From NCBI GenBank assembly GCA_019188255.1, contig JAETXT010000012.1, positions 1,364,001 to 1,428,000 on the forward strand: a stretch of 64,000 nt of DNA, given 5' to 3'. The translations under genes and the position numbers were made by a program. This DNA is from Verticillium longisporum (lineage: Eukaryota > Ascomycota > Sordariomycetes > Glomerellales > Plectosphaerellaceae). Shown here in pieces: positions 32,358 to 43,737 of this stretch; positions within the stretch are counted from its first letter, which is position 1; each line of letters opens with the position of its first letter. A model generated the notes under the pieces. It was given only the letters and a program-made list of their open reading frames with translations. It was not told the DNA's origin and ran no database searches.

Positions 32358-35318
32358 TTAGGCATCCTCGACCTGCACCTGGAGGCTAGCACCGCCTGGG
32401 TGAAGCTGGGCCTTGCGGTCCTCCTCGGCGGTCTCGCCGACGGCGCTCGCGTTCGTGCTGGGCGGGCTGCTGCTCTGAGGGCTGTTAGGCTCCATCGTCA
32501 GAACAGGTGTGGGGGCTGACGAATCAACCTGCAAAGCCGGTGTGTTCTGCCCGGACATCGCCTTGCTACTGCCTGGACGGGGAGGAGCGGGGGAAGAAGC
32601 GGCGAAGATCAGACGGTCGATCGCAGCGATCTGGCGGCCAGTGCTGGTCTTCTTGAGGGCGATGAACTGGGGCTTCATTTCCTCGATGAAGGCTTCGCGA
32701 TCGGCACCATCAAGCTGGTTGAGAAGCTTCTGGATCACGTAGTTGCCATACTGATCCTTCATCATCAGCTGGAGGGGGCTGGTGCCATCGGGTCCCATAG
32801 TGGTGAGCTGCTCGCGGATCGACTTGCGCTCCTCGGGTGAGCCATGTTCGATGCACTTCTCAACAACGTTGGACGCAAACTTGTGCTTCGACAGAGTCAC
32901 CAGCTGTGACGTGACCAGATGAATCATCTTGGCCCGGTCCTCGGGCTTGCCGTGCTGAATGACATGCTGGGTGACATAGTTGCCGTATTGATCGGTGATC
33001 AGGACCTGGGCCGAGTTGTGGAGCTCTGTGAGAATGACCTCCTTGTCCTGGTCTGTGCCGTACTCTAGCATACGCTGAATGACGCGGCACCCGTACGTGT
33101 GTGCAGCGAGCTGGCTGACCTGGCCGCGGAAAGAATCCATGACAAAGTCGATGTACTGACGGGGGACCAGCTCGATGACCTTCTGGACAACGTGGTTACC
33201 ATTCTGGTCCTTGACAACCTTGACGATATCAGGCTGGAGCTCATCAACCAGCTCCGCCTGCTGCTCGACGAGCACGTGCTCAAGAGCCTATTCGAGTTAG
33301 TTTGGATCCTACTGGGCTACGACAGCGCGAACATACCTTCTGTACTACGCGACAGGCGTACATCTGCATCGACAGATCCACAACCTTGCCTTTCATCTGC
33401 GCAGCCAGCACCTTCTTCTGAACCTGGTTGCCGTGTTCAAAGAACTTCTGGATGACGTAGTTGCCGAACACGTCCTTCATCAGCTGAACGGCGTTTGGCT
33501 CGATCTCGCGGAAGATCTGGTCCTTCTCATCGCTGTTGGCCGTCTCGAGCTTCTGCTGAATGAACCTGGAGCCGTGTTGGTCGCCGCTGAACTCAACAAC
33601 GTGGCCATAGATGTCCTTTAGATCGTAACGCTTGTTCGACTTTGAACTCGACCTGAATTCTTCCAAAAGCACACTGCGCACACCTTTGCCAGAGTCTTGG
33701 TCCTTGGCGGGCCGCACGGGGATGTGTCCCGTCAGGGGGTAACCCATGGGCAGACCATAGCCGGGAATCATGGGCGCCCGGCCAGCGAAGTCGTACAGGT
33801 TGGGTGGGAACTGTGCAGGATACTGGCCCGTGTAGGACGGTCCAGGGAAGAACGGTTGAGCCTGGGGCTGCATGTAGGGGGCGGGGGTACGCCTCTCAGA
33901 GTCGGGTACCATTCTCGGATCCCGGTGGGCCGCTCGCTGGCTCCAAGGGTCGGTGGGGTGCGGCGAGTACGACTTGGGCACGTTGGCGACACGGTAGGCG
34001 GCGGGGGCCGGGGAGTAACGGTCGAGAGACGGGCGCTTGCTTGCCAGATACTGCGTCATGTAGTCGCTGTACACGTCGGGGGCATGCTGGTTGAAACCAC
34101 CAAGCCAGGGCTGCGATCCAGGGTTGAGCTGGAACGACTGCCCATTGCCGCCGTTGGACAGGACCTGCGACAGCGCAGTAGTATCATCAAGGGTGAGGCC
34201 TTTGCTGAACTGGCTCGACAAGTCTGCTTCATCCATCCTGCCGTTGGTCATGTAACTTCGGCCGTTATTGCTGATGTTTGTACTGTTGCTCTGTGAAGGG
34301 AAGGACGAGGAGTGGCCAGGAATGGAGGGACGCTGGGCATGAGAGGCAATGGAGTTGCTAGGGGCATGTCCGGAGGGATAGCCAAATGTGTCTCGGAATG
34401 CGGGAGGCGAGTGGTGAGACTCCTCCGAGTGCCTCGAAGGAGGAATGCTGCCATCTCGGGAGGGCGGGGCGCCAACGGCACCCATGGTCATGAAGGTGCG
34501 TTCCTGCGAGCCGCGCTTCTCGTGCCTGGCGAAACCGCGCTCAGCCTCGTAGGCGCCAAAGTTGGGACCGTAGCTCGAGTTCTCCTTCTCCTCCTCGAGG
34601 AACGACTTGGGTCGTCCATTTGCGAAACGCGCTTGGCCGAACGCTCCGTTGGGATTATCGAAGAAGAGGTTGTCGCGTGTACGGGTGGGCGACGTGCTGC
34701 CTGACGTCGATCTGGTCTGCGTGGAGTCAGGGTTCCACGGCCGCGTCGTGGTCCACGCAGAGGTGTCGGCTTGCGAATCGGGGATGAGAGCACCAGAGCC
34801 TGTGGGCAAGGCGTTGTCGGATCCTACGACGGCGTAGTGTTAGCCAAGCTGCGCGAGCGATGCGCTGCTTTGCCTGCAGGGAGACGTACCTCGCTTGCTC
34901 CCTTGGTAGGCATTCTCCCAAATGCCCTTTGTCGATGGGCGGAAGGACCCCATACCCTTGGCGGGGTTGTCGTCTCGTGTGTTGTTCATGTTGAAGTTTC
35001 CGAAGCCTCGTGCTCGTGCCTAGTAAAACGAGCGCAAGCGTCAGTAATCGAGCAATGGATTGCACATGGGCAATGGAGATGCAGAGGAAGCGTTGCGAGG
35101 ATGGAAACCTCAACCTGCGTCAGCGTCGCAGAGGCTTGGGGCTTCCGTGCTGAGCCAGCGAATCAAGCCTTGAATCGCTGGTGCGCTAGGGATCGGTCTT
35201 GCGGGCGCGCGGCCTCGGACGACTCACGCCCCTCTCCTCCCTCTGCTCCATCCTCCCTTCCCAGTTGTAGACTGTCGCTCGCTTAAGGGGGGGATGTTTG
35301 ACTTACCGCGGTTGTCAT
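32358..35318 (-). CDS. Pumilio/PUF RNA-binding protein (Puf3/PUM type)
   Basis: Four exons: 35318-35307 (a 12-nt exon coding Met-Thr-Thr-Ala), 35019-34890, 34823-33337 and 33287-32358. Introns are 287, 66 and 49 bp, and the product is 852 residues. The first 440 or so residues are low-complexity (Ser/Pro/Gly/Asn). Eight PUF repeats follow. Their RNA-reading triplet motifs in order are SRFIQ, NYVIQ, CRVVQ, NHVVQ, CRVIQ, NYVTQ, SNVVE and NYVIQ. By the PUF code this set reads UGUANAUA, the Pumilio/Puf3 site. The C-terminal 90 residues are again disordered. Puf3-type proteins bind 3' UTRs, in yeast mainly of nuclear-encoded mitochondrial mRNAs, and control decay and translation in the cytoplasm. 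The first exon is chosen because it supplies an ATG, a GTAAGT donor and frame continuity. A start at the downstream ATG in exon 2 is also possible. Confidence 0.93.
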
Positions 35319-35925
35319 TATGTTGCGTTACTTTGAAGGGCGGGGGAATTGAATCACTCTATCGTTGAAAGTTACGCTGGCCTAGCCAGCTGGGCAAAGA
35401 CTTTGTCCTAAGTGGAATTGCGATGTACGTGCGTCTGTCGCGGGCGTGCTTTGCGACAGCAAATGTGGGCTTCGAAGGTCAAAAAAAAGGGCAACCTGCG
35501 CCTAGTGTTTGGTCGTCGTGGTGAACAGCGCCGGTCTATTATATACGCTCTTGTTGTTGTCTGCGCTCGTGACAGAAGGGCGAAAGTAAATTAATACGTG
35601 CGGAAAGTCACCTCTTTTCGTTCTAAAGTCGCAAAGAGCGGTGGCTGTCAGCTAGGTACGGGCCCTGGGGCTGAAAATCCGTGAGGGTGCGACGATGCTG
35701 TGTGTGCGTGTATGTGGGTGTGGCTTCGGAGATGTGAAGAGGCGGGCGGACAGAGACGAGACGAAGTGATCACAGGGGCAAGAGTTTGGGGGAGATCTGG
35801 TTCTAGTACCAAACTCGTGGTCCTCTGTGCAGGCTCGGCTGGCGATGCTTGAGGTTGATTGAGGGCGACCAGGGGGGTTGTGGAGGGCAGAAGAAACAGG
35901 CTAGGAACAGGGGAGCAGGGTGGAT

Positions 35926-35953
35926 GAGGAGGAGGAGGAGGAGGAGGAGGAGA
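35926..35953. repeat. (GGA)n microsatellite
   Basis: About nine GGA/GAG units in a row, in the likely promoter or 5' leader of the PUF gene (CTC/TCC on the PUF sense strand). Pyrimidine-rich leaders are common upstream of fungal start codons. Confidence 0.8.
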
Positions 35954-36356
35954 AGTAGTAGGCGCAAGCAGCAAGCACAGGACAAGACAGGATGAGGGTT
36001 GTTAGAAGAGCTGGGGTTGGTGGTGGTGCATGAAGCGACACCAGATGAAAAGAATCGCCCCCGATTTTCAGAGTGCCGCGTCCTTGAAAGCTTGCTTCTG
36101 GGTGCTGGCAGGGTGGAGATGGGGGCGGTACGCAATCGCAAACCTCAAGGGTGTTTGTTGGGTTGGTGAAGGAATGCTGGCGACCCACGATAAAAACGCA
36201 AAAGCAAAAAGTCATCAACGTACCAGACACCACGGTATTCGAGCCGCAAAACTCCCTTTTCGTCGAGATCTTTCGACTCCTTACTTCTCCTGGCTGTGAC
36301 GCGGTATGGTCGATCTGCAGTTCGAGGACGGGCAGGCGGTCTTCCGTCGGACAGGG

Positions 36357-36398
36357 GTGCGCAAAAACGAGTGCGCAAAAACGAGTGCGCAAAAACGA
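36357..36398. repeat. 14-bp unit repeated three times
   Basis: GTGCGCAAAAACGA occurs three times without spacers or mismatches (36357-36370, 36371-36384, 36385-36398), about 1 kb upstream of the PUF start. Perfect identity suggests recent slippage or a repeated protein-binding site. Confidence 0.85.
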
Positions 36399-39300
36399 CT
36401 CGACAGTGGCTGGTACCCGTGTGGTTGTCTCCGCAGTTAGAAACTGGGCCGCGAAGAATAGGTATCGTCTCGCGCAAGATACCCGGTTGAGGCTCGGGAT
36501 GGAACACCACACTGAATGAATTGCGTGGCACTTGGAAAGGCTTCCAGTAGACGACGAGGAACTGCGTGTCGTCGTGTCTTGCTGTCGAAAGAGCGGAGAG
36601 CCTGCCTGATACAGGAAAAGAACTAGGATCAGGGGAGATGGATGTCAGGGAGGTCCGTCAATGGGCGCGGTCCGCTGGCAAACGAGATCCAGTGATGTAG
36701 GGCTAGCTGGCAATTCAGCTGACGTGCAGCTCCGGCTTGCTGACTTGGTCGACGGTCTGGTAGCGTGGAGGCACACGTGCAGGCACGATGATGATGATGA
36801 TGCTCTTCTTGCTTCTGCTGCTGCTGCTACTCAAGCCAACTCCTCGTCTTGTGGTTGACGTCTGGGTTCTTCTCGCCCAAACACAGGAGTGCAGATCAAG
36901 GGGGGGCGTTGTTGGAGGGCCTGGCCAAGGGGGTCGCAGCACGGCGGGGACGACAAGTGGATGACTGTGACGGGCGGGGGAGGGCTGGCTTGGGGGCTTC
37001 GGAATTAATTAAGGTGCTGGTTAGTGTGGTGACAGGGGCCCAGAAAGCCAAGAGATGGGACTGGATACTGCCAAGACGGTAGGGTAGGGTGCTCGTGTCG
37101 CTGTGTAGGTAGGGTTTGTTTCCCAGCCACGGTTTGCAAGGGAGAGCAAGAGAGGCGTTCGTGTTTCGGAAGCTTCGAGCCTGATGGCGTGCAGAAGAAT
37201 GGAAAACTGGCGAAGGGAATATCTGGCGTGCGTTGGCGAGCGGAGGGCCGGGTGTTGTCTTGACTGATAACTTCTAAGTGATGGATGTTTGTCCCGTGTC
37301 GTCGATCGTTCTCGATTAGACTTGTGATGTTGGCGCTCGCAGTTTTGTCCGTTGCCGTGGCAGAATATGATTTCAAGAAAAGTTTGAGTCGGTCGACTCG
37401 TGTGTAGATGCAGATCTGTAGAAGCTTTGTTCGTGGATGCAACTATGTCGTGTTGTGAGGAAGCCAATGCTTTGGGTCAAGCCCCAAGATATGGGTTTCT
37501 TCGACGTCGATGTACAGAGCAAGGGAACGTAAAGTAAGTTGAGGGACGAGTAAATCGAGTACGGAACCCAGAGACCTTTGTGTGTTCCAGATGGTCGATA
37601 CGTGAGGCGCGAGCAAAGGACGAATTGCAGAAATAGCGGCAGCGGCGATGCTGTATACACTTTTCTCGCCCGAGTCTTGTGAGCAACTCGGTGGAAATAA
37701 CCGGGCTAGGGACAGAATGGCAGAAACGTGCAGCGCTGGTAACGAGGCAAGCAACTTTTTGTACTTCAGCAACGTCCAATTGTCGGGCTGTTGTCTGTCT
37801 TTCGGTCTGTGACTTCGTCGTCTCGGCTTGTGTCACCTGCAACAGAGGGCGCAGGCGTGAGAGTACAGAAGGTCCGGATTGTCGATAATATGGCAAACCA
37901 AGCAACAACGCAGGTACTTAGATACTGTACTTGTACTGTATGTGCGGTATATGAACAGAAAAGATGGCCGACGCGTTGTCGTGTGTACTTGAGGGTGATG
38001 ATCTAGACGGGTGGATGGATGGTGCAACGTTGACCAAAAGGCGTACCGACCAGCGCAGTTTTGTATTGGTGAAGGGGAAACGAACTGAACTTGACCTGAG
38101 CTTGGAAGGGTGCCATGGCAGATGAGGCCCACAAGGGACATGCCAGAGGGAACAATATCGAGGGACGTGACGGGTCCAGACGGCTAGCACTTGACGAGAC
38201 TATCGACATCGTCCTAGTCGAGGGTCTCTCCTCACAAGGCACCTTGTCCACCGCAACAGATTACTCAGGTATGCCCTTGACCGACCTCGACTCGGCTACG
38301 GTTCACAACCAATGCACGGTACTTTCCCCCAAAAGCTGCCTGTCGCCACTCTCTGTTTGTGCCGCGGGGGAGTGAGCACTGGATACCAAGACAGAGCGCC
38401 GTCGTCGAGGCACAGATTACCTCCCCAGGGAGGAGGTCGAGGGCGACTTGGACCAGTGGAACCCGCGCAGGCAAAGACAACAAACAGGCATAGCAAAAGG
38501 CATGGTCGACCACATTTGGATCCTCTTTCCCCCCTTTGAGCAGCGACTATTTCCCCTCCTCAACCAAGGGGTGGCCGTCAGGCTTCGGCCAATACCAGAG
38601 GGGGAAACGCGGGAGGCCCAAGTTGGAATGCTGTAATGTCGTGTCTGCGTCGCGCTTGCGCGCTACCATTCTTGGTGTGCGCTGTTTGGTGTTTGACGCA
38701 CGAAGTGATTGCCAGCGGCGATGCCTGTCGTTTGGTCATCGCTGGTGTTGGTGCTCAATTCTTGGGCCCTGAAGTACCTTAGCTCCAAGAACCCGTCAGC
38801 GCCCAGCTCCTCTGACTGTCTGGTCTGATCGTGAAATGGATGATGAGATGGTAACGCCAAGGTCAAAATGGCCCCAAACATCCTGACTACCGTACCTTGG
38901 TAGGTAGGTAGCCCAAGGGCCCGCTCCAGGGGTCGTGCACGCCCCCAACCCCCTAACCGCTCGCCCTCAGCAGCCTTAGGTGGAGGTGCCCAACACCAAT
39001 ATCACCCTTCGATGCTACTGCTTGCCTGGGATGGAAGGTAGGCAACAAAAGAACTAGTATGCAGCAGGCTCGCAACCCTTTCTTGCTCCCTTCCTTTCCC
39101 TTGCTGTGTGTGCCCCGTTACCTGCGTGCCTCAACTCCGCAATCGGCGGCATGGAGCAACAGCACCAAATCTGCGTGTAGTAGATAAAGTCTGCCAACAA
39201 GCTATTGGGGCAACCCATCATCGTCACGCCCACTGCTAGCCCATCACACGACTTGTGTCAAAGATTGAACCCCAGATCCATCTTCCTTGCAAGGCCCGAC

Positions 39301-41897
39301 GTCTTCCCGCACGCGTACGCCCTCGTCAGCTCCCCCGCTCTGCAGACCTTCTCCTCGAGGTCCAACCCCGGACAGGCCCACTGGGGGACGTTGTTCCAGT
39401 GTTTCAGCTTCCCGACGCCGCGTTGCCTGCTTTGCAACGTTCTTTGGGATGGGGGTCAAGAAGCACGTCAGCCCTCGCCCTCTGACAACTGGGATCATCG
39501 CCAATGGCTGGCTCGTGCCGCCGAACGCAGAACACACTGCACGTGGCCGACTGGGCTTCCCCTCATCCATCCATCAAACGAGCATAAAACAACCGTTTGT
39601 AAAACGCTTCACGGATGGCTGACAGGATATGCTCAGCACGAAGCTCATCTTAGTAGCCTAGGACATATCGTGTTTGCTTTCTGCCTCCACTTTCGACGGC
39701 CATGGCAGCTCAGTCTTGTTGCTTTGCTGCCCGTGCTGCCCGTGCTCGCCGTCAGTCACCTGTGAGCCCCGTCTGTCCTTATTGAGACGCGGGTACGAGA
39801 CATCTCCAGGTTTGAAAGTCGGCGGTACTACGCATGAAAATCTGCACGACCTCAGGAAGCTCCAATCAATGTTGTCACCACTCGCTTTGGCGGTCTCGGC
39901 CAGCAGCGACGGTGTTCCCGTTGTACATTTGCGCCAAACAGAGCCCTTGATTCACAAGCCTTGTTTTCATCGGCAGGAGGAGGAGGAGGAGGAAGAAAAG
40001 GAGAAAGTGGGTTGTCGTCGTCCACGAGCCAAACATCCCACTTTGGGCAGTGTTCCTGTTGCGACTTCATGCAATCGGACAGCACCATTCCTGCGAGCGC
40101 TATCATGAAACTTCTCAATGCATACAGAAGGACATGAGGATTATTACCAAGCTGATTTCGTGCGTGATATTGTCATACCTCTCTCTATTATGACTAGGAA
40201 GCAGCCAGCAAAGTGTGTTCCATGCGGATACGCCCTGTAACAAGCGATCAAGCTGTGAGGCTTTTGGGGAGGACACGTTGGGTCCCGTCAGACGAGGTCA
40301 GATGCCCACATGCGTAGGTTTGTGCAGTAGATAGTTAAGGTTCGCTCACGCAGGGTGAAGAAAGGCAATCACCAGGCGTGCAGCAGAGGCGTCAGAGGCG
40401 TTGGTCTCAGTCACGTTTTTTTTTTCGCGATGCTGTGGTACAGTGAGCCATCAGTTTGCCAATAGCGTTCCAGGCGAAGTTCACCGCCTGTTGTAGGTCT
40501 TCAAGAAATATTAATTGGTGGACAGAAGCGTCGACATTGGAGCTGCCTGTTTATTGGGTGGCGCAATAGGGCGAACATGAATACGTGAAGATTTTCCTCA
40601 AAATGATGGGCCTGTTGATTGTCGCGCCTCGCAGTGTTCGCCTCGATTCTTGGTGACAGGCCAACAAACTTCGGCAGAGGGGCGACGGCGGCATGGAACC
40701 CCTCTGGTGGCTTCGAACTGCGGATACGGTACCTTGAGAAGCAGAACACTTCCGAAGTCATTCTTGAAGTCGTCGAGCGGTTCGTGGACGCTGTGATGCA
40801 GCCACCACATCATTTTACCAGCCGCGTACTTCAGGTGCGTGTGGCGTGAGATGGGTTGAGGTGAGAGCTCCACGGCAGCAAACGGTCGGATGTCGTGGGC
40901 GAGACGCCGGAACGACTACGGCGCAAAGCCCAAGCGGGCACGGCGTCTTGCCAGTCACGATGAACGCGAAGCGCCGTCATGCCCCCTGTTGCTCGTGTGC
41001 ACAGCCGTACCTATTGCCTCCACGTACCAAAGGCAAGGTACTGTTCCTAGGTACCTAGGTAGGCAAAGTAGGGGCCTGAAATGAATGCTTCATGCTGATG
41101 CCCTACCGTTATCGATATCGATGACTGACGATATAGATGGGTCGTCATTTCAATGCCTTGTCATCTCGTGCTTTGGGTCACCACGGACAGTGCAGTGAAG
41201 GAGGAGATCGACGAGCAAGAAAGGGGTTGATGGAGGCGGTGAAATACCGGACTTTGGACGGACAGTTTGATGAGGCTCCATCGCGCCATCATCGGTTTTG
41301 CCCAGCAATCCTGCTCTGATCGAGGCCTAGACATTCCGTGAGAGCGAGCAAGGCGCCGCTGAGGCCAGTGCACTGCCGCACAGCACGCAGGCCAACCCAC
41401 AGGCCGCAGCCCACAGGCCACCTGTTGCAGGGCATTCATCAGCGAGCTTATCTGACAGGCCAATAGACGACTGGCGTTTCGACCTCAGTGCCCCTCACCT
41501 CTCCACCAGCTCGAGGCTCGCGGCCCGTTGATTGGGTACTTAGTCGAAATTGCAAACGCTCGCGCAAGCCTGTACCCTCGAATCCGAAGTCACCTTGTTC
41601 CCGCCCTGGTCGCCTGGGTCGTCACTGTGCCACCAAAGAGTCCAGGCTCCTGGTGACCTGTGGCCAATGAGAGGGCTCTCGCGCCTTCTTCCCCTGCATC
41701 CCGTTGCCCAGCTTGGCTTCCAGAGCAGGCGCAGGTCATTTCCCCTGACCCCGGCCCACCTCCACTGATGTCCACCTTCCCTGCACCGTGATTGCCTCGT
41801 TGCTCCTTCATCTCTCTGCTTATCCCCAGCGCCCTTTCCCTCGCTCCCTTCGCTTCCTCTCCTTTCCTCCCGCCGCTCTTTACCATCGCCGTCGATT

Positions 41898-41951
41898 GTT
41901 GTTGTCGTTGTCGTCGTCGTCGTCGAAGTCGCAGTCGCAGTCGCATCATCG
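41898..41951. repeat. (GTT/GTC/GCA) trinucleotide tract
   Basis: A tract of TTG, TCG and CAG-containing triplets in the CT-rich region upstream of the membrane-protein gene at 42510. It is probably part of its leader or promoter. Confidence 0.7.
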
Positions 41952-42509
41952 ACAGTATCACCTGGTGTCTTTTGGGTTTATCCCTCGCCATTCCCTAATA
42001 ACCCCCCCTCCTACCTCTTGGGTTTTCGACTTCACTCTTTTAGTCGATTTCCGTCCCTTCTTTCCAGCCCACCCCAGCCTCTGCACGACTCGAGAAACAC
42101 GTACATATTTCTCGTCGATTAATGCCGGCCCATCCCTTACGTATGTCCGCTCCTTACTATCGACAAGACATTGCTCTGTACAGAGGGCAGGTGGGCAGGT
42201 CACGCTATTTCTGGAGAAGGCTATTTTTCGACATTGGAACGAGAGGCTCGATATTCTGTGCCAGCCTCGACGCTTGAAGCCATTCCCGACCTGCCCAGCG
42301 CCCCGTCTAGAGTCGTCATGGCGCCACCACGATGCTAACAGTTGAATGTCCAGACACCAGCCTTTTTTGATAATTGTCTAATTCACTCCTTCAACGACAA
42401 AGCTATCTTGAACCACTCCGCCAAGGAAAACCTCACTTCAACTGCACACAGTTGATCCCCGCTCCTTCTCACGACAAACAACATACACACTGAACACACA
42501 CGACTTACG

Positions 42510-43076
42510 ATGCCTTCTATTCACAACCTCAAGGTCCGCAGCCTCATTGGCGAGCGCGAGGATCAGGACGTCGCCACCGGCGCTGGCGACAATGTCCTTG
42601 ATTACATGATCATTGTCCTTGGACTCGTCTTCGTTGGCCTGCTCCTGGCCATGGTCCTCTTCATTATCCGCAGGAAACGGCAATCAATGGCCCGCGCCGA
42701 GATGCTCCCTGACTACCACGAAGTCAAGGGTGCGCGCAACCACCAGAATCTCACCATCAAGACGATGCAGAACGGTCGCTCCTCCGTGCTCGTTATCAGC
42801 AAGGACGGCCAGCCCATGCTGTCAAACCCCAACTCACCCCCTTACTCTCCGGACAACGTTCCTGAGATTCACATCACTTTCCCTGACGAGCAGGACGAGG
42901 CCGGCCAGCGCAAGAATGGCCGCGTCCTTGTCGTCCGTGTCGGTGATGGCGGCGTTGTCGGCCTGGAGCCCGTTCGCGAAGAGCAGCTGCCTGCCTACGA
43001 GAAGGAGAACAAGTCGCAGTTCTACTCCATTGATATGGACCAGATCGGCGGCTTGAAGGAGAAGGAGTACCGCTGA
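42510..43076 (+). CDS. Single-pass membrane protein with LPxY motifs
   Basis: A single uninterrupted frame of 188 residues. A short N-terminal part is followed by one strong membrane span (about 32-53, IIVLGLVFVGLLLAMVLFII) and a basic stop-transfer RRKRQ. Type III/Ib topology with a cytosolic C-terminus is therefore likely. The cytosolic tail has LPDY (66-69), SPPY (109-112) and LPAY (160-163). LPxY and PPxY-like motifs bind WW domains of Rsp5/Nedd4 ubiquitin ligases, so a ligase-adaptor role at membranes is conceivable; that is inference. I do not recognise a named family. The start has an adenine/cytosine-rich leader with A at -3 (ACGATG). It is followed by a pyrimidine-rich 3' region to about 43,440. 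Confidence 0.88.
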   Translation: MPSIHNLKVRSLIGEREDQDVATGAGDNVLDYMIIVLGLVFVGLLLAMVLFIIRRKRQSMARAEMLPDYHEVKGARNHQNLTIKTMQNGRSSVLVISKDGQPMLSNPNSPPYSPDNVPEIHITFPDEQDEAGQRKNGRVLVVRVGDGGVVGLEPVREEQLPAYEKENKSQFYSIDMDQIGGLKEKEYR

Positions 43077-43737
43077 ACCCCAAGCGGTCTACTCTACTCC
43101 TAACAGAGATCGACCGACCAACCCTGCACAAAGCCCATTCTCTCTGCGTTCTCCACCCTCGCCATGGCGTTTTTCCAACGACACGTACAAAAGGCTCTCT
43201 TACATATATACCCTCTGCGCCCACGACTTGCACAAACACATAGCCTTTCTCTCTTCTTACTACCCCTGCACAACGACGACGGAGTTACATCACGTGCGGC
43301 GCGAGCGAGATTCATAGGGGCTGTTCGATCCAAGCATGGGACGCGGCGCCTCGACCACGTATATATCTGCATGGCCGCCTCCCTTTTTTCACGATTTTCT
43401 TCTCTGGGTATTTACATCCAGCACTGGAAACAGTGACGATGGAGGTGGGGCCGCATGTTGGGCTGTAGAATAGTTGTACATTCTCGTGCTGTATAATTAC
43501 CTCAACAATTGACTGTGCTTCGGCTTCTCTGCTCTGTTGGTATGGCATTTCGCTGTTGTTTGCTTTTACAACGAATGCTCGGCTCTGTGGTGACGACTCC
43601 TTGCTCCCTCTGTGGATGTTACAGGGGGCACAAATGGTCACGATCACGTGTACGGTTTGAGCACTTGTTGAAGGTTTTCCTGACTGACACTGACGGCACT
43701 AGATATTTTCCACAGTTTCAAGATCCATGTCACGCGA
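43077..43737. other. Convergent intergenic region
   Basis: Contains the 3' ends of the membrane-protein gene (plus) and the SET gene (minus). CT-rich stretches are present. No gene was seen. Confidence 0.6.

Larger units (their letters stand above)
35319..42509. other. 7.2-kb divergent gene-free region
   Basis: No coding region was supported between the PUF gene (minus) and the membrane-protein gene (plus). The left 1-2 kb is probably PUF promoter and leader and carries GA-rich and tandem repeats. The right 0.8 kb (about 41,760-42,509) is CT-rich leader and promoter for the rightward gene. Motif clusters of the GGTACCT/CCTAGGTA family occur at 38891-38911 and 41036-41065. A frame at 40598-40873 looks protein-like on both strands and was not called. 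Confidence 0.5.

Noticed and set aside
40598..40873. Protein-like frames on both strands
   Set aside because: Neither strand could be preferred and neither extends into a spliced gene.
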